The translations under genes were made by a program, and so were the position numbers. The notes beneath the pieces are model-generated. The model saw only the letters and a list, made by a program, of their open reading frames with translations. It ran no database searches and had not been told where the DNA came from. Source: Spirochaetia bacterium (lineage in GTDB: Bacteria > Spirochaetota > Spirochaetia > Treponematales > Breznakiellaceae). Taken from it: a stretch of 7,626 bases of DNA. The stretch is taken from assembly GCA_026002265.1 (NCBI GenBank), contig BOBG01000092.1:1-7626 (forward strand), in the 5' to 3' direction. Numbering within the stretch: position 1 is the first letter of the stretch; each line of letters begins with the position of its first letter. Shown piece after piece: positions 4,647-7,626 of the stretch.

Positions 4647-4808
4647 ATACGCTATACGCTTCGCCGCCAGTAGGCGGCTCGGCCTCCACAAAAACGCAGT
4701 CGGCCTACGGCCTTTGTGCATTTTTGTTCCGGCACATTTGGGGCAGGGGTCAATGCTTCGCATTGCCCTATTACCTGCCCCAAACGTCGTATAGCTTTCA
4801 CGTTATGT
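4640..4808 (+). repeat. attC site G (type I, 169 bp) of the GNAT cassette
   Basis: R'' is ACATAAC (4640-4646) and R' is GTTATGT (4802-4808), with the same L boxes as B and E. The arms differ in sequence: GCCGCC/GGCGGC; an ACAAAAACGCA/TGCATTTTTGT stem with one C.A (bottom-strand G.T) mismatch; and TTTGGGGCAGG/CCTGCCCCAAA holding an inner CAATG-CTTCG-CATTG hairpin. Despite this the total length is again exactly 169 bp. Confidence 0.85.
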
Positions 4809-4839
4809 GAAATTTTTTTTGCCCCCGCCTTAGTCGTCG

Positions 4840-4861
4840 CAGGCGCCATCCGTGGCGCCTG
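4840..4861 (+). repeat. dispersed palindrome, copy 3 (TCCG loop)
   Basis: A perfect 9-bp stem (4840-4848/4853-4861) with loop TCCG and the shared centre GCCATCCGTGGC. It lies 37 bp inside the putative seventh cassette, in the same orientation as copies 1 and 2. Confidence 0.8.
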
Positions 4862-4938
4862 AAATTTATAAAAAATATGGCATTAGATGAAACAACCACA
4901 AAATATATACTACATTTAGCGTTGTAATCAATAGTTAT

Positions 4939-4952
4939 CGCTATATATAGCG
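4939..4952. promoter_or_regulatory. 14-bp perfect palindrome, possible operator or promoter overlap
   Basis: CGCTATATATAGCG is a perfect palindrome about 90 bp upstream of the methyltransferase start. Its TATATA centre could serve as a -10 with TTGTAA (4922-4927) as a weak -35. It may be a repressor-binding site for the R-M operon. No controller gene is seen, so this is speculative. Confidence 0.35.
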
Positions 4953-5042
4953 TAATAAAGTTAATTTTAGAGACGGATTTGATGAAATTTTAAGCCGTAC
5001 TGCCCTATTCCCCTATAGCATAATCTCGAAAAGTAGGCTATA

Positions 5043-6491
5043 ATGACCTCTATGTTTGAAACAACAACAAATTTGAAGAAACTACGCTCAAAAGACGACA
5101 ATCTGTTAGCCGGGATTGACGATTTGGATAGCAATCTCAAAGAAAAATATAACTCTGTGCTTTCTATAGATACCGCGTTAAATAGACAAATAGTAAGTTT
5201 TCAAGCAAACAAGACCATACCTTTTTATAGATGGTATAAATATAAAGAAGGATTTTCTGTCAGCCTTTTGAATCATTATTTTTCTAAATTCGGTATAAAA
5301 CCGGGGCAAATTGTTTTAGACCCATTTGCGGGAAGCGGGGCATCCCTTTTTGCTGCAAGCGATTTGGGTATTGATTCTATAGGAATTGAATTATTGCCAA
5401 TTGGGCAGGAACTTATTAAGGCACGGAATTTATTACAAAATAATTTTTCCGATGATGAATTTAGCAGATTGGTGTCATGGAAAGAAAATAAACCGTGGAT
5501 TGATACAGAAAACAGCGATGATTTTATTGTATTAAAAATAACTAATGGTGCTTACACAGAAGAAAGTAATGTTTTAATAAAAAAATATCTTTCATGTATG
5601 AAAAACGAAAATATCAACGTACAAAAAATACTATTATTTACGTTGTGCTGTATTCTTGAAAGCATCAGTTTCACTCGAAAAGACGGACAGTATTTACGGT
5701 GGGACCAACGCTCCGGGCGGTGCTGGGGATCAATTCCTTTTGACAAAGGCGAAATTAAACATTTTAATGACGCAATTACTGAAAAGCTGGGGGAAATTAT
5801 TGCCGATTCAAAGGGCATTACAGATAGTTTGTTTGATTTTTCCGAACCAACTGCAAAACGAGGTAAAATCAACCTGATTGAAGGTTCTTGCCTTAATGAG
5901 CTTCAAAAAATACCTGATGATACCATTGATTTAATAATAACTTCCCCGCCTTATTGTAATCGGTATGATTATACAAGAACGTATGCTTTGGAATTGGCTA
6001 TGCTTGGTGTTGATGAAAAAAAACTTTTGTCATTGCGGCAGGAAATGTTAAGTTGCACCGTAGAAAACAGAGAAAAAAAATTGCTTGAAATTAACCCTTC
6101 ATGGGCTATTCCTTTAGCGGCGGTTGAAAGTCAAGAACTTTTACAAAAAATCCTCTTTTTTCTTAACTATAAGAAACAGGAAAAAACATTAAACAACAAC
6201 GGCATCCCAAGAATGGTTAAGGGATATTTTTACGAAATGGCTTGTGTGATTTTTGAATTCTCGCGGGTTCTAAAACACGATGCAAGAGTAGCTATGGTTA
6301 ATGATAATGTAAGGTATGCAGGCGCGAGTATATCGGTTGATTTAATTTTATCTGATATTGCGGCACGGTTTGGTTTTGAGGTTGAGTCAATATCTGTTTT
6401 ACCTATTGCGAAAGGAAATAGCAGTCAACAGATGGGCGAACATGGGCGGGATGCTTTAAGAAAATGTGTGTATACATGGAGAAAAAAATGA
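5043..6491 (+). CDS. type II DNA modification methyltransferase, N4-cytosine type, AvaI-like
   Basis: A 482-residue S-adenosylmethionine-dependent DNA methyltransferase. Motif I is LDPFAGSGASL (92-102), followed by the acidic IEL (115-117) typical of the SAM site. The catalytic motif IV is TSPPY (300-304), in the SPPY form usual for N4-cytosine methylases. A long stretch (about 130-275) between them is where a target-recognition region would fit, and a VNDNVRY segment lies near the C-terminus. From memory, M.AvaI is also 482 residues, and the partner gene resembles AvaI/BsoBI; the inferred role is protection of CYCGRG sites by N4-methylcytosine. No strong ribosome site precedes the ATG at 5043 (AGTAGG is weak); ATG at 5052 is an alternative start. 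The stop overlaps the endonuclease start in ATGA, indicating one operon with coupled translation. Confidence 0.85.
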   Translation: MTSMFETTTNLKKLRSKDDNLLAGIDDLDSNLKEKYNSVLSIDTALNRQIVSFQANKTIPFYRWYKYKEGFSVSLLNHYFSKFGIKPGQIVLDPFAGSGASLFAASDLGIDSIGIELLPIGQELIKARNLLQNNFSDDEFSRLVSWKENKPWIDTENSDDFIVLKITNGAYTEESNVLIKKYLSCMKNENINVQKILLFTLCCILESISFTRKDGQYLRWDQRSGRCWGSIPFDKGEIKHFNDAITEKLGEIIADSKGITDSLFDFSEPTAKRGKINLIEGSCLNELQKIPDDTIDLIITSPPYCNRYDYTRTYALELAMLGVDEKKLLSLRQEMLSCTVENREKKLLEINPSWAIPLAAVESQELLQKILFFLNYKKQEKTLNNNGIPRMVKGYFYEMACVIFEFSRVLKHDARVAMVNDNVRYAGASISVDLILSDIAARFGFEVESISVLPIAKGNSSQQMGEHGRDALRKCVYTWRKK

Positions 6492-7438
6492 TAAACTATA
6501 CTAATCACATCGCCGCGGCAGATGATTTGGTAACATCGTACAATGAAACAAGGGCTGGCTTTATTGCAATAGCGCTGGAAAAGAATCGTCAGGCAACGCC
6601 TTTTATCGCAGAAGCACGGGTTTTACAAAACCGTGCCAAGAAAGCGAAAAGTCCGGCTGACTTACTCCAGATACCGGATATTAGGAATGGTCTAATAGCG
6701 GCGGCTGGTATTTCTGATAAAGCGGCGGGACATTTGGGCGATGAGGGCTGTACTGAAGCCATACAAGAATTTGTAAAGAATTTTTTAGTTCCCGCTGGTG
6801 ATAAATTCAATGAGGAATTGGTTTTTCGTTTTCTGCTGACGAAAGGTGATAGTTTAGGTGGAAAAATGCGAAATATAGTTGGCGCTTTATCGCAACGCAA
6901 ATTATGTTTATCAATAGTTTCTTCGTTACGATTATCCGGCAAACAATTTTATGCCTGCATGGATAATACAAATGAATGGGTTTCATCTCTAAATATCGCT
7001 AATGATATAGATATTGAAAATGCAAAGGGGCTTTCATGGGATAGCACAGAAGTAAGGACGCTGTTTTTCAATATTACTATACCTATTGTAAAAAACAATA
7101 TAGATATAATAGTTGTCAACAAACCGCATACGGAATCTCTAAAAGAAATTATTACAAATGCGGAAAACTATATAGCCCTTGGAGAATTAAAAGGTGGAAT
7201 AGACCCAGCCGGTGCGGATGAACATTGGAAAACGGCAAAAACTGCGCTGGACAGAATCAAAGTTGCATTTGAACAAAAAAGATTTTCCCCGCAACTTTTC
7301 TTTATTGGGGCGGCAATTGAATCTAAAATGGCGGGCGAAATATATACTAATTTGCAAACCAATTATTTGCAAAACGCCGCGAATTTAACTAAACCGGAAC
7401 AGATAATTTCGTTAGCGGAATGGTTGGTTAAAATCTAA
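6488..7438 (+). CDS. type II restriction endonuclease, AvaI/BsoBI family
   Basis: A 316-residue endonuclease expected to cut the sequence protected by the adjacent methylase, by family analogy C^YCGRG. The active-site signature is GELKGGIDPAGADEHWKTA: Glu233, Lys235 and His246 have exactly the spacing I recall for BsoBI Glu240, Lys242 and His253. Asp206 lies 27 residues before the Glu, one fewer than BsoBI Asp212. The length matches AvaI (about 315) and BsoBI (about 323). The start is ATG 6488 rather than the in-frame ATG 6464, because GGAG (6478-6481) lies six bases upstream and the ATG overlaps the methylase stop as ATGA. No C protein is present; coupling puts the nuclease after the methylase. 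Family assignment is from motif memory, not a search. Confidence 0.8.
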   Translation: MINYTNHIAAADDLVTSYNETRAGFIAIALEKNRQATPFIAEARVLQNRAKKAKSPADLLQIPDIRNGLIAAAGISDKAAGHLGDEGCTEAIQEFVKNFLVPAGDKFNEELVFRFLLTKGDSLGGKMRNIVGALSQRKLCLSIVSSLRLSGKQFYACMDNTNEWVSSLNIANDIDIENAKGLSWDSTEVRTLFFNITIPIVKNNIDIIVVNKPHTESLKEIITNAENYIALGELKGGIDPAGADEHWKTAKTALDRIKVAFEQKRFSPQLFFIGAAIESKMAGEIYTNLQTNYLQNAANLTKPEQIISLAEWLVKI

Positions 7439-7458
7439 TATAGCGGGGTTTGTTTTCA

Positions 7459-7626
7459 GATACTAAAAACTTGTCCCCAGATACATCTGCCTTGTCCCTG
7501 GACTCAACAATTTTGTACTTGAATACTGAAACATCGTACCATCGTCTCGAATATTTGCGCCCATCTCCCAAGGCTTTGTACCCTAGTCCCGAATATCCGT
7601 ACCCTTCCCCCAAGCCTTCGTACCAT
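7459..7626. repeat. degenerate tandem repeat with exact 21-bp period (runs off window)
   Basis: Eight consecutive 21-bp units without indels. On the minus strand most contain a variant of GGTACRAA. The rightmost four show a higher-order 42-bp period: 7536-7577 resembles 7578-7619, and a third copy begins at 7620. The left units are more decayed. Because 21 is a multiple of three, open frames give seven-residue repeats: on plus PSPKALY-PSPEYPY (no start visible), on minus GYGYSGL-GYKALGD, ending at a stop at 7428-7430 inside the nuclease gene's 3' end. It may be an intergenic minisatellite or the 3' end of a heptapeptide-repeat protein. No attC is seen between 7438 and the edge. Confidence 0.7.

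Larger units (their letters stand above)
1..4808 (+). mobile_element. integron-type gene cassette array (partial, continues left)
   Basis: Seven structured recombination-site-like repeats end at cores GTTATAT (142), GTTAAGC (1203, 1444, 2696), GTTAGGC (1685) and GTTATGT (3636, 4802), which resemble the integron consensus GTTRRRY. Each complete site opens with an R'' box (ACATAAC, GCTTAAC or GCCTAAC) and has inner L''/L' complementary boxes. Cutting at G^TT yields units of 1061, 241, 241, 1011, 940 and 1166 bp. Each unit holds at most one gene, always on the plus strand, followed by its own site. The start of every complete unit is complementary to its own end, which confirms the borders. No integrase gene or attI is in the window. 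Integron identity is inferred from site architecture; the boundaries themselves are directly visible. Confidence 0.85.

Noticed and set aside
1041..4808. Repeated hairpin blocks as a CRISPR array
   Set aside because: Blocks are 131-169 bp, separated by genes, with internal covariation and no short constant repeat or spacer periodicity.
4575..4849. Two minus-strand open frames over site G
   Set aside because: They are composed of attC stems and the palindrome at 4840, with no start signals.
4877..4927. 16-codon open frame (MALDETTTKYILHLAL) in the R-M leader
   Set aside because: It is very short, without a ribosome site or recognisable leader-peptide logic; it could occur by chance.
6464..6487. 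Earlier in-frame ATG for the endonuclease
   Set aside because: It has no ribosome site and a long overlap with the methylase. GGAG plus the ATGA overlap favours 6488.

Overview
The window looks like part of a chromosomal integron (mobile gene-cassette array), most likely from a Treponema-like spirochaete. The taxonomic guess rests on AT-rich genes separated by long, GC-richer, highly folded spacers, on a DUF1566 lipoprotein with the YKIGDTGPAGGIVFFD opening common in treponemes, and on the known cassette array of Treponema denticola. No rRNA, tRNA or core gene is present to confirm it. No integron integrase is visible. Given the orientation of the sites it should lie to the left of the window.

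Layout (cassette borders placed at G^TT of the GTTRRRY-like core): a partial attC from an upstream cassette (1-148); cassette 1, CatB-like O-acetyltransferase (143-1203); cassettes 2 and 3, a tandem pair of 241-bp gene-less cassettes (1204-1444 and 1445-1685, six differences, all transitions); cassette 4, a HAD-superfamily phosphatase (1686-2696); cassette 5, a DUF1566 lipoprotein (2697-3636); cassette 6, a two-domain GNAT acetyltransferase (3637-4802); then either a seventh, very large cassette or the end of the array, holding a restriction-modification pair resembling AvaI/BsoBI: an N4-cytosine-type methyltransferase (5043-6491) translationally coupled to an endonuclease (6488-7438). The window ends in an exact 21-bp-period degenerate repeat array (7459-7626).

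The array is the most interesting part. There are two attC families: type I, three complete sites of exactly 169 bp, and type II, sites of 131-133 bp. Both fold into a basal stem plus three arms with compensatory changes. Each complete cassette begins and ends with a cassette-specific inverted repeat of about 16-20 paired positions, far longer than the usual 7-base R box. This pairing can only be fully formed in the excised circle. Mismatches in it are recurrently C.A on the top strand, hence G.T wobbles on the bottom strand, the strand that integron integrases use.

The genes are independent accessory functions (two acetyltransferases, a phosphatase, a surface lipoprotein, a DNA-defence system), not a pathway. 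At least two cassettes (HAD and GNAT) carry their own sigma70-like promoter beginning TTGACAATAATA. The R-M pair forms its own operon with a possible palindromic operator upstream. I cannot run folding or database searches, so family names rest on motifs and remembered family features.
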